64,000 nucleotides of DNA, taken from NCBI GenBank assembly GCA_017512145.1, contig JAFWHB010000028.1, positions 1-64,000 on the forward strand. Reading direction: 5' to 3'. The notes beneath the pieces are model-generated. The model searched no databases. It was not told the origin of the DNA and saw only the letters and a list, made by a program, of their open reading frames with translations. This DNA is from Mogibacterium sp. Lineage in GTDB: Bacteria; Bacillota; Clostridia; Peptostreptococcales; Anaerovoracaceae. A program made the translations under genes and the position numbers. This document shows, one piece after another, positions 44,178 through 52,720 of this stretch; the stretch's first letter is position 1, and each line of letters opens with the position of its first letter.

Positions 44178-44207
44178 TTGACATAAGTCAGGTCGAAATG
44201 TTATTCT
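44178..44207 (+). promoter_or_regulatory. Promoter of the SCIFF precursor gene
   Basis: Perfect TTGACA (44178-44183), an 18-base spacer and TATTCT (44202-44207), 43 bases before the start codon. Confidence 0.6.
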
Positions 44208-44250
44208 AACAGACGTATATTGAACATCTGAAGTTCAGGAGGAGATCATA

Positions 44251-44400
44251 ATGAAGAGAATCAAGACTATTACTACAAGAGATATGGCTAAGTCACAGGT
44301 TACAGGCGGCTGCGGTGAGTGCCAGACATCATGCCAGTCAGCAAGCAAGACTTCATGCAGCGTTGCTAACCAGCACTGCGAACAGCGCAAGGACAAATAA
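44251..44400 (+). CDS. scfA: SCIFF ranthipeptide precursor with Ser at both cross-link positions
   Basis: A 49-codon gene too short for ordinary ORF cutoffs. The leader begins MKRIKTITTRDMAKSQ and the core reads GGCGECQTSCQSASKTSCSV, then ANQHC. SCIFF means six Cys in forty-five residues; here only five remain (21, 24, 28, 36, 43). The Cys that donates the thioether in characterised SCIFF peptides (Cys32, in QSAC) is Ser32 (AGC), and the acceptor Thr37 (TSCT) is Ser37 (AGC). AGGAGGAG lies upstream of the ATG. The maturase gene follows after an intrinsic terminator. Confidence 0.93.
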   Translation: MKRIKTITTRDMAKSQVTGGCGECQTSCQSASKTSCSVANQHCEQRKDK

Positions 44401-44411
44401 ATGACTTAAGC

Positions 44412-44437
44412 GGCGCTGCGGGTGCAGCGCCTTTTTT
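44412..44437 (+). terminator. Intrinsic terminator between SCIFF precursor and maturase
   Basis: An 8-bp GC-rich stem (44412-44419 with 44424-44431, loop GGGT) is followed by six T residues. It probably makes precursor mRNA more abundant than maturase mRNA, which would arise from read-through. Confidence 0.88.
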
Positions 44438-44457
44438 ATTGATAATATAAGGATAAT

Positions 44458-45888
44458 ATGATTCATCAGTTCAAATTCAACAATTACAATATAGTAGTAG
44501 ATGCCAACAGTGCATCAGTTCATTCAGTAGATGATGCAGCATACGACATCATCGCAATGATGGACAACTATATCATGCAGGGCCATCCGGCTGACGCAGT
44601 CCTGAACAATGAGGCTGCGCAGTGCGAGGTCATTCTTGCCATGCGCGGACAGCATAATATGTCAGAGGATGACGTCCTCGAGGTCATAGAGGACCTGATT
44701 TCTCTTAATGAAGAAGGACTTCTGTGGTCTGATGATCCATATGAAGCAGCTGCAGACGATCTTAAGATCAAGCAGTCTGTCCTCAAGGCTATCTGCCTGC
44801 ATGTAGCTCATGGCTGCAACATGGACTGCGAATACTGCTTCGCCGGCAAAGGCGATTATTCCGGCAAGAGCGGAATAATGGATCTTGAGACAGGCAAGAG
44901 AGCACTTGACTATCTTGTTGAGAATTCGGGCTCAAGAAGACATCTTGAAGTGGACTTCTTCGGAGGCGAACCGCTTCTTAACTGGGATGTCTGCAAGGAG
45001 CTTGTCAGATACGGCAGAGAACTCGAGAAGACTCACAACAAGATATTCAACTTTACACTGACAACTAACGGCGTTCTCATAGACGACGATGTCATAGATT
45101 TTACAAATCGTGAGATGGGCAATGTGGTTCTCAGTATGGACGGAAGAAGAGAGACCCACGACCGCATGAGGCATACCAGGACCGGAGAGGGAACTTATGA
45201 CCGCATCATGGACAACTTCAAGGCTTTGGTGGACTCAAGAACAGAAGAAGGTGCTGAGAGAAAGTCCCGCGAATATTATATGCGCGGCACTTATACAGCA
45301 TACAACAAGGATTTCTCAAGAGATGTCATTGCAATGGCTGATCTCGGATTTAAAGAGACCTCAATTGAGCCGGTAGTATCTGATCCTGATGTGCCTTATG
45401 CACTTCATGCAGAAGATCTCCCGCAGCTCTTCGAGGAATACGAGAAGCTTGCGCTTGAGATGTATGAGAGAGAGAAGAAGGGCGAAGGCTTCAACTTCTA
45501 TCACTACACAGTTGACCTCACAGGCGGTCCGTGCATCTACAAGAGAGTTGCAGGCTGCGGCGTGGCAACAGAGTACCTGGCTGTAACTCCGACCGGAGAC
45601 CTGTATCCTTGTCACCAGTTCGTGGGTGATGATGATATGATCGTAGGCAACATCTACGAGGGAATCACACATCCTGAGACAGTGGATATCTTCAGAGCCG
45701 GCAACAACCTCTACACAAGAGATGAATGCAAAGGCTGCTGGGCTAAGCTATACTGCGCTGGCGGATGTGCAGCTAATAACTATCACTCGAACGGCGATAT
45801 CAACAAGGTCTACAAATTCGGATGTGAGCTTCAGCGCAAGAGAATAGAGTGTGCTCTTATGCTTGCTGTCGCCCGCAGTGAGAATTAG
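44458..45888 (+). CDS. scfB: SCIFF radical SAM maturase (thioether cross-link enzyme)
   Basis: A 476-residue radical SAM/SPASM enzyme. Residues 1-90 form the precursor-recognition region. The SAM cluster motif is CNMDCEYC (Cys120, Cys124, Cys127). The SPASM auxiliary-cluster cysteines lie in the C-terminus: GGPCIYKRVAGCG, YPCHQF, DECKGCWAKLYCAGGCA and FGCELQRKR. All expected cysteines appear present. It uses S-adenosylmethionine to form a Cys thioether in the SCIFF peptide. No strong ribosome binding site precedes ATG 44458, supporting low expression by read-through. Confidence 0.95.
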   Translation: MIHQFKFNNYNIVVDANSASVHSVDDAAYDIIAMMDNYIMQGHPADAVLNNEAAQCEVILAMRGQHNMSEDDVLEVIEDLISLNEEGLLWSDDPYEAAADDLKIKQSVLKAICLHVAHGCNMDCEYCFAGKGDYSGKSGIMDLETGKRALDYLVENSGSRRHLEVDFFGGEPLLNWDVCKELVRYGRELEKTHNKIFNFTLTTNGVLIDDDVIDFTNREMGNVVLSMDGRRETHDRMRHTRTGEGTYDRIMDNFKALVDSRTEEGAERKSREYYMRGTYTAYNKDFSRDVIAMADLGFKETSIEPVVSDPDVPYALHAEDLPQLFEEYEKLALEMYEREKKGEGFNFYHYTVDLTGGPCIYKRVAGCGVATEYLAVTPTGDLYPCHQFVGDDDMIVGNIYEGITHPETVDIFRAGNNLYTRDECKGCWAKLYCAGGCAANNYHSNGDINKVYKFGCELQRKRIECALMLAVARSEN

Positions 45889-45927
45889 TGATATAATTAT
45901 ATGGATACCGTCAGGCAGGAGGACAAT

Positions 45928-46590
45928 ATGAGAACAGCGATCCTTGCTTCGCAGAACAAGAACAAGATCAAAGAAATAAGGGCTATACTCGAGAAGTATG
46001 GCCTTAATGTAATATCCAGAGACGATGCCGGAATCCCTACAGACGACATTGAAGAGACCGGCACGACCTTTGAGGAGAATTCATATCTCAAGGCGAAGAC
46101 CATCTTTGACATGATCAGAGAAGATCCTGCATTATCTAAGTATCTTGACAGCCCTGTCATTGCCGATGATTCCGGCCTCATGGTCGATGCGCTCGGCGGT
46201 GAGCCCGGTGTCTACAGTGCAAGATACGCAGGCGAGGGATGTACCTATGCTGACAACAATGTCAAGCTGCTTGGTGCACTTGAAGGTGTTCCGGAAGAGG
46301 AGAGAGGCGCAGGATTTGTTACTGTAATTACTCTGGTTTATCCGGGTGATTCTGAAGTTCCTGCGGCAGCAGTAAGAGAAGGCGATGTTTACGTCATGAC
46401 TGCAAAGGGTGAACTCAGAGGAACAATTGCCGGAGAGACAAGGGGGACAGAGGGATTTGGCTATGATCCTGTATTCATTCCGGAGGGATTTGACAGGACT
46501 TTCGCAGAGCTCGGAACTGATTTCAAGAATACTATAAGCCACAGAGCCAGAGCTCTTGCCGAACTTGAAAGACTTCTTGAAGAGAAATAA
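45928..46590 (+). CDS. rdgB: XTP/dITP pyrophosphatase (RdgB/HAM1)
   Basis: A 220-residue house-cleaning nucleotide pyrophosphatase. The N-terminal ILASQNKNKIKEI, the catalytic IADDSGLMVDALGGEPGVYSARYAG and the C-terminal TEGFGYDPVFIPEG and SHRARAL motifs are all present. It removes deaminated purine triphosphates. An upstream in-frame ATG (45901) is possible, but CAGGAGG fits ATG 45928. Confidence 0.94.
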   Translation: MRTAILASQNKNKIKEIRAILEKYGLNVISRDDAGIPTDDIEETGTTFEENSYLKAKTIFDMIREDPALSKYLDSPVIADDSGLMVDALGGEPGVYSARYAGEGCTYADNNVKLLGALEGVPEEERGAGFVTVITLVYPGDSEVPAAAVREGDVYVMTAKGELRGTIAGETRGTEGFGYDPVFIPEGFDRTFAELGTDFKNTISHRARALAELERLLEEK

Positions 46591-46599
46591 TACGATTAT

Positions 46600-47757
46600 A
46601 TGAGTGACTTCTGGCGCAATACCGCATCTGAAAATGACAAGGGACCCAAGGTCCCATTGACATGGAAGAAATTCCTCAAGATATGCTTCCACTTGTGGAG
46701 GCAGTTTGACGACCCTTATTATGCGGGATTTGCAGCCCAGATTGCGTATTTCTTCTTCATGGCATCAGTGCCTATGATGATCGTACTTACGCAGGTCCTG
46801 GGTGTCTTTGATATCTCCATGGACTTCATCAAGGACTGGCTGGACTCACACCTTTCGTCTGAGATGGGATCTGTTCTGTCTAGTCTTTTCAATGCATCTT
46901 CGACAGCAGTATCAAACGTTTTCCTGATTTTGCTGGCGATATGGGCTTCTTCATCACTTGCATTCTCGCTGTCAAGACTGACTACGTATACTCTCAGCTA
47001 CGGACGGTACAGATTCAACTTCTTTACCGAGAGAGTCAAGGCAATTCCGATGGCCATACTCTCAATCCTTACAATTGCAGTATCTCTTGTAGTATATGTC
47101 TACGGTAATCTGATCGCGCATCAGATATTCCACAGCAAGATCATGAGCGAGATCATTTCAAATCTCAGAACACCTCTGCTGGGTCTTCTGTTCTTTGCAA
47201 TGATCCTTGCGAACTACTACATGCTGCCGAGAATCAGAGTCCCGGTGGCTGCTGTATTGCCGGGAGCTGTGGTTGCGACCATAGGAATAATGCTCGTGAC
47301 ATGGTTCTATTCTCTGTATACTTCAAGAGCGGTTAACTACAACCTTCTGTACGGCGCTTTCTCAAGCTTCGTCGTCATGATGCTGTGGTTCTACCTCATC
47401 AGCTGGGTGCTCTGCATAGGGATGATGTTCAACAAATCCTGGGATATCCACATGAAGAGGGGAAGACTGACGCCTGCGAAGATCAAGTCATATATCTTAG
47501 ATCAGTATCCTCTGCACGGTGAAGAGATGTTCAATAAGCTCATCATCGGAGACTACGATATGGCCGATCCGACTCTCGACAGCATGGCTGTCAAATTCTC
47601 GAGGAAGTTCGACCCGGGATATGAAGAGAAGCGTGAGCGTGAGATCGAGGAACTCAAGGAAGAGCGAAGGATAAGACTCAGAATAGAGAAAGAAATCGAA
47701 GATGAACTCCAGGAAGCAACTTATATAGATGCAGATCCTGAATCAGATAATAAATAG
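46600..47757 (+). CDS. YihY/BrkB family membrane protein
   Basis: A 385-residue protein with six membrane helices and the YihY/virulence-factor BrkB pattern (GFAAQIAYFFFMASVPM near the start and NLLYGAFSSFVVMMLWFYL late). The cytoplasmic C-terminal 60 residues are charged and helical (EREIEELKEERRIRLRIEKE). Despite the old name RNase BN, no nuclease site is present. It follows rdgB after nine bases and is followed by the lipid kinase gene, suggesting a role in envelope lipid physiology. Confidence 0.88.
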   Translation: MSDFWRNTASENDKGPKVPLTWKKFLKICFHLWRQFDDPYYAGFAAQIAYFFFMASVPMMIVLTQVLGVFDISMDFIKDWLDSHLSSEMGSVLSSLFNASSTAVSNVFLILLAIWASSSLAFSLSRLTTYTLSYGRYRFNFFTERVKAIPMAILSILTIAVSLVVYVYGNLIAHQIFHSKIMSEIISNLRTPLLGLLFFAMILANYYMLPRIRVPVAAVLPGAVVATIGIMLVTWFYSLYTSRAVNYNLLYGAFSSFVVMMLWFYLISWVLCIGMMFNKSWDIHMKRGRLTPAKIKSYILDQYPLHGEEMFNKLIIGDYDMADPTLDSMAVKFSRKFDPGYEEKREREIEELKEERRIRLRIEKEIEDELQEATYIDADPESDNK

Positions 47758-47781
47758 AACTTTTCAACAGGAGTCATGCTA

Positions 47782-48690
47782 ATGCATACAAGACGTAAAC
47801 TTCTACTGATAATGAATCCGAGGTCAGGAGTCATGCTGGCACCTAAGTACCTGTCAGAGCTTATTGTGAGATTCTCAAAAGCCGGTTTTCTGACACAGGT
47901 GCTGATGACAACTGCAAGAGGCGACGCCAGGAACTTTGCTGAAGAGTACGGCGGCGAAGTAGATGTCGTAGCCGTATCCGGAGGTGACGGGACTCTCAAT
48001 GAGGTTATAGATGGAATGATCACTGCAGGTCACAAGACCAGCATCGGCTATATACCGTCAGGCTCAACGAATGATTTTGCTGCATCGATAGGACTTACCG
48101 GATCTATCTATGACTGTACGGATCTTATTATCAGCGGCAATGCAAGAAAAATCGATGTCGGATGCTTTAATGGCAGATATTTCAGCTATATTGCCAGCTT
48201 TGGCGCATTCACATCGACAAGCTATTCAGTTCCTCAGAATGTGAAGAACATGCTCGGACATACTGCATATATTCTTGGAGGCATCAAGGATATCATGTCG
48301 ATCAAGCCTGTACATGCCAAATTCACCACTGATAGAGGAACGCCTGATGAGCGGGTATGCGAAGGGGACTATATCTTCGGGTCAGTCTGCAACTCAAGGT
48401 CTGTTGCAGGCATCCTCAAGCTGCCGGCTAGTGAGGTCGATATGAATGATGGCCTTATGGAGGTTTTCCTGATCCATGTACCTAAGGATCCGCTGGCTCT
48501 GAATGACATAGCGATCAGCATGCTTAACGGGTCACTTAAGTCGCATCAGATCGATTTCTTCTCAGCTAAGACGATAGAAGTCGAAGTTGATCCGGGAATT
48601 CACTGGACACTTGACGGTGAATACGAAGAAGGATCTGACTACTGCAGGATCACAACTGTCGAATCAGCTATTTCCCTCATAACGGAATAG
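47782..48690 (+). CDS. Diacylglycerol/lipid kinase of the YegS/BmrU family
   Basis: A 302-residue lipid kinase. The N-terminal LIMNPRSG, the nucleotide-binding VAVSGGDGTLNEVIDGM and IPSGSTNDFA, and the C-terminal HWTLDGEYEEG match the DAG-kinase catalytic family. The first ATG (47776) lies only two bases after AGGAG, so ATG 47782 with eight bases is preferred. It phosphorylates diacylglycerol or a related lipid. Confidence 0.88.
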   Translation: MHTRRKLLLIMNPRSGVMLAPKYLSELIVRFSKAGFLTQVLMTTARGDARNFAEEYGGEVDVVAVSGGDGTLNEVIDGMITAGHKTSIGYIPSGSTNDFAASIGLTGSIYDCTDLIISGNARKIDVGCFNGRYFSYIASFGAFTSTSYSVPQNVKNMLGHTAYILGGIKDIMSIKPVHAKFTTDRGTPDERVCEGDYIFGSVCNSRSVAGILKLPASEVDMNDGLMEVFLIHVPKDPLALNDIAISMLNGSLKSHQIDFFSAKTIEVEVDPGIHWTLDGEYEEGSDYCRITTVESAISLITE

Positions 48691-48699
48691 GAGGAATAT

Positions 48700-49362
48700 A
48701 TGCTTATCAAATACATAGGACATGCTTGTTTCAAGATCAGAGACAATGAGACCGGTTACTCCATCGTGATCGATCCATATGAGCCTGATTCAGTACCGGG
48801 ATTCCGCAAAATCGTGGATCTGGCGAGTGAGGTGCTTTGCACTCATGATCACTTTGACCACAACTACACAGACGCGATCAGAATCGAGCCCGCAGACGAA
48901 AGTCCTTACGAAGTCAAGGTGATCGAAACCTGGCATGACGATGTCAAGGGCGCTAAGAGGGGACCTAATAAGATCTATGTTATAATAGACAAGAAGACAG
49001 GCGAGCGTCTTGTCCATTACGGAGATATCGGCGAGGTAATGGACGATCTTCTTACAGAAGAGAACATGGCTCTTCTCAAGGATGCCGATGTTGCACTCAT
49101 TCCTGTAGGCGGTACTTATACATATGATGCCGATCAGGCTCTTGAGCTTATTTCAAGGACAACACCTAAGATCGCTGTACCGATGCACTTCAAATCAGAT
49201 ACAGCAGGATTTGGCCTTGGGAATATCGGCAGCATCGAGGACTTCCTGAATAAGGCACAGAAGGCAGGCTGCAGCATACAGCTTGACCATATGTACTTCT
49301 ACGATACAGCTGAATACGATCTGAGTAATTGCATCCTTGCAATCAGACCGCAGAATATATAA
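48700..49362 (+). CDS. MBL-fold metal-dependent hydrolase (UPF0173/YtkL-like)
   Basis: A 220-residue metallo-hydrolase with an N-terminal KYIGHACFKI (first metal His), the THDHFDHNY ligand set, the GDIGEVMDD Asp and the C-terminal PMHFKSD His. Proteins of this group have broad lactonase or phosphodiesterase-like folds; the substrate is unknown. TAGGAGGA precedes ATG. It sits directly after the lipid kinase gene. Confidence 0.87.
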   Translation: MLIKYIGHACFKIRDNETGYSIVIDPYEPDSVPGFRKIVDLASEVLCTHDHFDHNYTDAIRIEPADESPYEVKVIETWHDDVKGAKRGPNKIYVIIDKKTGERLVHYGDIGEVMDDLLTEENMALLKDADVALIPVGGTYTYDADQALELISRTTPKIAVPMHFKSDTAGFGLGNIGSIEDFLNKAQKAGCSIQLDHMYFYDTAEYDLSNCILAIRPQNI

Positions 49363-49390
49363 TTTGTCACCAAGAAAGGGGTATAATACA

Positions 49391-49774
49391 ATGATCAAGG
49401 AATTCAAGGAATTTATCAGTAAAGGTAACGTTATGGACATGGCTGTCGGCATCATCATCGGCGGTGCATTCACAGCTATCGTATCAGCACTGGTTGACAG
49501 CATTCTCATGCCTATCATCGGTATGATCAGCGGAGGCATGAGCGTTGCAGATATGTCAGTTACAGTCGGAAACGCTACTCTTGGATATGGTGCATTCCTG
49601 CAGGCTATCATTGATTTCCTGCTCGTAGCTCTCGTTCTCTTCTTCATCATCAAGGGACTCAACAAGGCTAAGAATGCTGTTGCTAAGGAAGAAGAACCTG
49701 CACCGGAAGAACCTGCACCAGTTCCTGAGGATATCGCTCTCCTGACAGAGATCAGAGATCTTCTCAAGAAGTAA
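49391..49774 (+). CDS. mscL: Large-conductance mechanosensitive channel MscL
   Basis: A 127-residue channel. The N-terminal helix KEFKEFISKGNVMDMAVGIIIGGAF is the S1/TM1 signature, with the Gly/Ala-lined pore; TM2 is about residues 70-95, followed by an acidic cytoplasmic helix (EEEPAPEEPAPVPED) and the final helix. It opens under hypo-osmotic shock. The frame extends upstream to 49337 but the ATG at 49391 is the normal MscL start. Confidence 0.95.
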   Translation: MIKEFKEFISKGNVMDMAVGIIIGGAFTAIVSALVDSILMPIIGMISGGMSVADMSVTVGNATLGYGAFLQAIIDFLLVALVLFFIIKGLNKAKNAVAKEEEPAPEEPAPVPEDIALLTEIRDLLKK

Positions 49775-49795
49775 TATAACGAAGGGGTACACATC

Positions 49796-49951
49796 ATGTC
49801 TGAAGACCTCAAGAAAAAACAAGACCAGGAGCTTCGTGCTTACATGAAGAAATATATGGTCACTCATACAGCTGCAGCTGCTGTGGGACTTATCTCTACC
49901 GCAGTGATCGGCTACATCGGCAAGAAGCTTGAACTCTACAAGAAGCAATGA
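49796..49951 (+). CDS. Small single-helix membrane protein, unknown
   Basis: A 51-residue gene shorter than the usual cutoff. The N-terminus is charged (MSEDLKKKQDQELRAYMKK), then one hydrophobic helix (about residues 24-41) and a basic end. GAAGGGG precedes ATG 49796. Its TGA overlaps the next ATG as ATGA, so the two are translationally coupled, which supports a real gene. Confidence 0.75.
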   Translation: MSEDLKKKQDQELRAYMKKYMVTHTAAAAVGLISTAVIGYIGKKLELYKKQ

Positions 49952-50262
49952 AGCTGTATCTTGACGATTACCGGACACCCCCAAAGGGTGACGGATATGC
50001 ATCGGCGGATAACTATGCGGATTTCCTTGCTCTGGTAGACAAATACAGGGGCTGCCTGGAATTGGTCGACCTCGACTTCGATCTTGGATATGACAGCCGC
50101 TTTAATGGTTATCATGCGCTGAAATACATGAAAGAACATGGTATCGTGCCTCTTCACATCAATGTGCATTCAACACATGTGAGCGGGAGAGATATGATGC
50201 TGAGATATGCTATTACAAATTTCCCGGATTCGGTCGTGACCGGATGGGAAAGCTATTACTGA
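49948..50262 (+). CDS. Cyclic-phosphate-processing receiver-domain protein
   Basis: A 104-residue protein that fits the Cpp_receiver family (PF20274). It has the acidic start KLYLDDYRTPP, the central VDLDFDLG, a Gly-rich NGYHAL, and a conserved HINVHS with Gly-Arg after it. The family is thought, from comparative genomics, to act on cyclic phosphate ends of RNA or ADP-ribose. It is coupled by ATGA to the small membrane protein, so a membrane-associated pair is possible. Confidence 0.75.
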   Translation: MKLYLDDYRTPPKGDGYASADNYADFLALVDKYRGCLELVDLDFDLGYDSRFNGYHALKYMKEHGIVPLHINVHSTHVSGRDMMLRYAITNFPDSVVTGWESYY

Positions 50263-50288
50263 TCCGGACACGACAGGAGGACTGATTC

Positions 50289-50546
50289 ATGTTTACGATC
50301 CTGCTTATACTTACGATCATCTATGCTATATTCAAATTCCTCAATATGAGAGCAGAATTCGAGAGAAGAGATGCTGAGAGGGCCGCAAGAGAGGCAGAGG
50401 CTGCCGCTCAGATGGAAGAATTTGAGGAAGAAGAGGAGATGCGCAGCACAGCTATTGACGTTGAAGCTGATACAATCGAAACAACTGAGGCTGAAGATGT
50501 TGCTTTCTCTGTTGAAGAGAAGGTTCCTGAATACGAAGAAGTATAG
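50289..50546 (+). CDS. Small acidic membrane-anchored protein, unknown
   Basis: An 85-residue protein with a single N-terminal helix (residues 2-18) then a coiled-coil-like, very acidic segment (EEFEEEEEMR). CAGGAGG precedes ATG 50289. No family assignment. It may be part of the preceding small-gene cluster. Confidence 0.6.
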   Translation: MFTILLILTIIYAIFKFLNMRAEFERRDAERAAREAEAAAQMEEFEEEEEMRSTAIDVEADTIETTEAEDVAFSVEEKVPEYEEV

Positions 50547-50568
50547 AAAGATCTATATCAAGACATGA

Positions 50569-50608
50569 AAAAACTCTGCAGAGCATGAATGTGTTCTGCA
50601 GAGTTTTT
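50569..50608. terminator. Bidirectional intrinsic terminator
   Basis: A perfect 14-bp stem (50569-50582 with 50595-50608) including A5 and T5 ends and a 12-base loop, located between convergent genes. Confidence 0.88.
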
Positions 50609-50615
50609 GATTGTA

Positions 50616-52553
50616 TCAGTCTTTGAGACCTGTGAGTCCGCGGAGCTCTCTTCTTCCCTTGATACCGTTGATAGGGGTGAGCTTGACGTATTCTTCTATA
50701 GGCGCATCGTTGAGACAGAGCTCAATGATCTGTCTTCCCAGCGGATCGAGCTCAGGAACGAGGAACTGCTGCAGCTCTTGCTTGAAGAAATCAGTAAGGA
50801 TCTTAGCGCATTCATCGTATCCGTCTGTGCCGACCTTGGACTGGAGCTCAGGTCTTAAGAATGTCTGTCTTACAAACTGTCCGTCGAGCTTCATCTCATC
50901 GAGTGAATATCCGAACAGCGGACATCTTGCTTCAACAAGATGCTTTGCCTTGACCGAACCGCCTCGTCTTGCGAGATACTCACGTGTTATCCATTCAGCT
51001 GTGAAACCTACGCTGTAAGCTCCGATGTGCTGATTAGGAATGAGGATGTTGAGCGTATTAGGCGAATCGATGATCTGCTTGAGAAGCATGTTAGCCTGAG
51101 TGACCTTGAGGCCTGTAGCGAATGGCCAGTATGAACCGACGCCTTCAGCTGAGAGACCGCTGCCTGCGGAATTATCCGCGATGGAAGGATTCTTGAATCC
51201 GCGAGGGGATACAAGTCTCCAGAGCCATGCAAGAGCAGGAGGGACGATCTGAACGAATCCCATTACTCCATAGTTAGGGTTCTCTCTTGTGCTAGGCGGC
51301 ATTCTTACGCCGAATGATCTGATGTCTACCTCGAGTGGCTCATCGCCAGGGATGATATCATCGATCATGTTGCGAGGAATGATAACTCTCGGATTGGTGC
51401 AAGGCTTGCCGTCTGCCTCGATTGTATGCTCCCAGATAAGGCATGTAGCGCCAGGAGTTCCGTCAATGTTGAAGAATTCCAGCGGCTCCTCAGGATGGAT
51501 GCTGATTCTCTCGTACAGAGGGATGTTGCCGTAGTAATTGTCGCCGTCTACTCTCAGGAACCATCCGTTCTCAGCGTCTGTGATGACAAGTCTTCCGGAG
51601 TTGTCCTGCATGTCAGTATGAGCCATTACCATATCATCAGCGATAGGGAAGATGTCGCATGTGTCGCCGAGATTGATGTAATATTCCTCGCCTGTCATGA
51701 CATGCTTGGCGAGAAGGACTCTGTTATCGGATTCTCTTCTGATCTGCTCGAGCATCTCGCTCTTACCGCCGCCTGAAGCTCCCTCATGCATGAATACCAG
51801 CTCGTTCTCATACGGTGTCTGGAGAAGTGCAGCTGAAGCGTGGTTGGTGATCCAGCCCTCATGCTCACCGATGTCAAGAAGAATAGAGAAGACACCCTTC
51901 TTGGCACTTGGACCCGGGTAGAGGTTGTACGAGAATACCTCGTGAAGCTCCTTGGATCTGCAGTGTACTACTGCCTGCTTGCCGCCAAAGTGTGAATGTC
52001 TGAATGGCGGTGCTACGTAAATGATCGAGCGAGGTGTGTAGCCGTCCTCGATGTCGTTGATGCTGACAAAGTCCTGAATGTTCGCAAGTGCATATGCAAA
52101 GAATGCTGCATTAGCAGGGCAGACAACAAGGCAGGAATAGCCATGATACTTGCCTCCGATGCTGACAGGCATTACTATGAGATGCTGCTCACCGAGCCAC
52201 TTCATGGTAGCTGCACGGAGCTCAGGAAATTCCATGTTCCATACATCTTTGAACTTAGGCTTGTCTGATGGGAGATCGTCACCGATGTACATGCAGTGAG
52301 GATCTCTTCTTCTCATATAGGATTCAGTGAAGTTGACTGAGGAACCATTCTTGCAGCGAACTACCTCTGCCTCCTGAACGTATCCGTTACCAGGTACTGT
52401 ATAACCTACGATGTGAACAGCGCCGCCAGAGGTACCAAAGCAAAGCTCGTAAAGCTGGTGCTTGGTCTCCGGGAATATGATATCAGGTGAATTATTGAGT
52501 GCTGTTCGGAGATCTTCCGGAATGTTGAATTTTGCTAAGTAATCACTTTTCAT
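50616..52553 (-). CDS. DUF4914 family protein (PEP-carboxykinase-like P-loop)
   Basis: A 645-residue protein that I recognise as DUF4914. It has a P-loop-like HEGASGGGKSEMLEQI (residues about 255-270), reminiscent of the kinase-type GxxGxGKS of ATP-dependent PEP carboxykinase, plus long conserved regions (IPRNMIDDIIPGDEPLEVD). No transmembrane segments. Function is unknown. ATG 52562 has only two bases after AAGGA, so ATG 52553 is preferred. It is preceded by a divergent GH2 fusion gene and followed by a strong terminator. Confidence 0.82.
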   Translation of the reverse strand: MKSDYLAKFNIPEDLRTALNNSPDIIFPETKHQLYELCFGTSGGAVHIVGYTVPGNGYVQEAEVVRCKNGSSVNFTESYMRRRDPHCMYIGDDLPSDKPKFKDVWNMEFPELRAATMKWLGEQHLIVMPVSIGGKYHGYSCLVVCPANAAFFAYALANIQDFVSINDIEDGYTPRSIIYVAPPFRHSHFGGKQAVVHCRSKELHEVFSYNLYPGPSAKKGVFSILLDIGEHEGWITNHASAALLQTPYENELVFMHEGASGGGKSEMLEQIRRESDNRVLLAKHVMTGEEYYINLGDTCDIFPIADDMVMAHTDMQDNSGRLVITDAENGWFLRVDGDNYYGNIPLYERISIHPEEPLEFFNIDGTPGATCLIWEHTIEADGKPCTNPRVIIPRNMIDDIIPGDEPLEVDIRSFGVRMPPSTRENPNYGVMGFVQIVPPALAWLWRLVSPRGFKNPSIADNSAGSGLSAEGVGSYWPFATGLKVTQANMLLKQIIDSPNTLNILIPNQHIGAYSVGFTAEWITREYLARRGGSVKAKHLVEARCPLFGYSLDEMKLDGQFVRQTFLRPELQSKVGTDGYDECAKILTDFFKQELQQFLVPELDPLGRQIIELCLNDAPIEEYVKLTPINGIKGRRELRGLTGLKD

Positions 52554-52651
52554 TTGAAGCATTTTCCTTTAGTTTTCTTAAAAAAGTCGAACTTGGACTA
52601 TTGTACTATTGTATTTTTGTGTATGCAAGCATTTACTGCGTATCTTCATGA

Positions 52652-52696
52652 TATAATTTAAATCTGATGAGAAAAATCGACCAGCTTATTAAGCTG
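52652..52696 (+). promoter_or_regulatory. -10 box and palindrome upstream of the GH2 fusion
   Basis: TATAAT (52652-52657), without a good -35, is followed by the palindrome CAGCTTATTAAGCTG (52682-52696) between it and the start codon. The palindrome is a candidate operator for a sugar-responsive repressor. Confidence 0.4.
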
Positions 52697-52720
52697 TTTA
52701 CCATAAGGCGGGGAATAATC

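Noticed and set aside
52667..52720. Upstream ATG for the GH2 fusion
   Set aside because: The added 18 residues are not part of GH2 enzymes, include the palindrome, and have no ribosome binding site; ATG 52721 begins the usual MINKW-type start.
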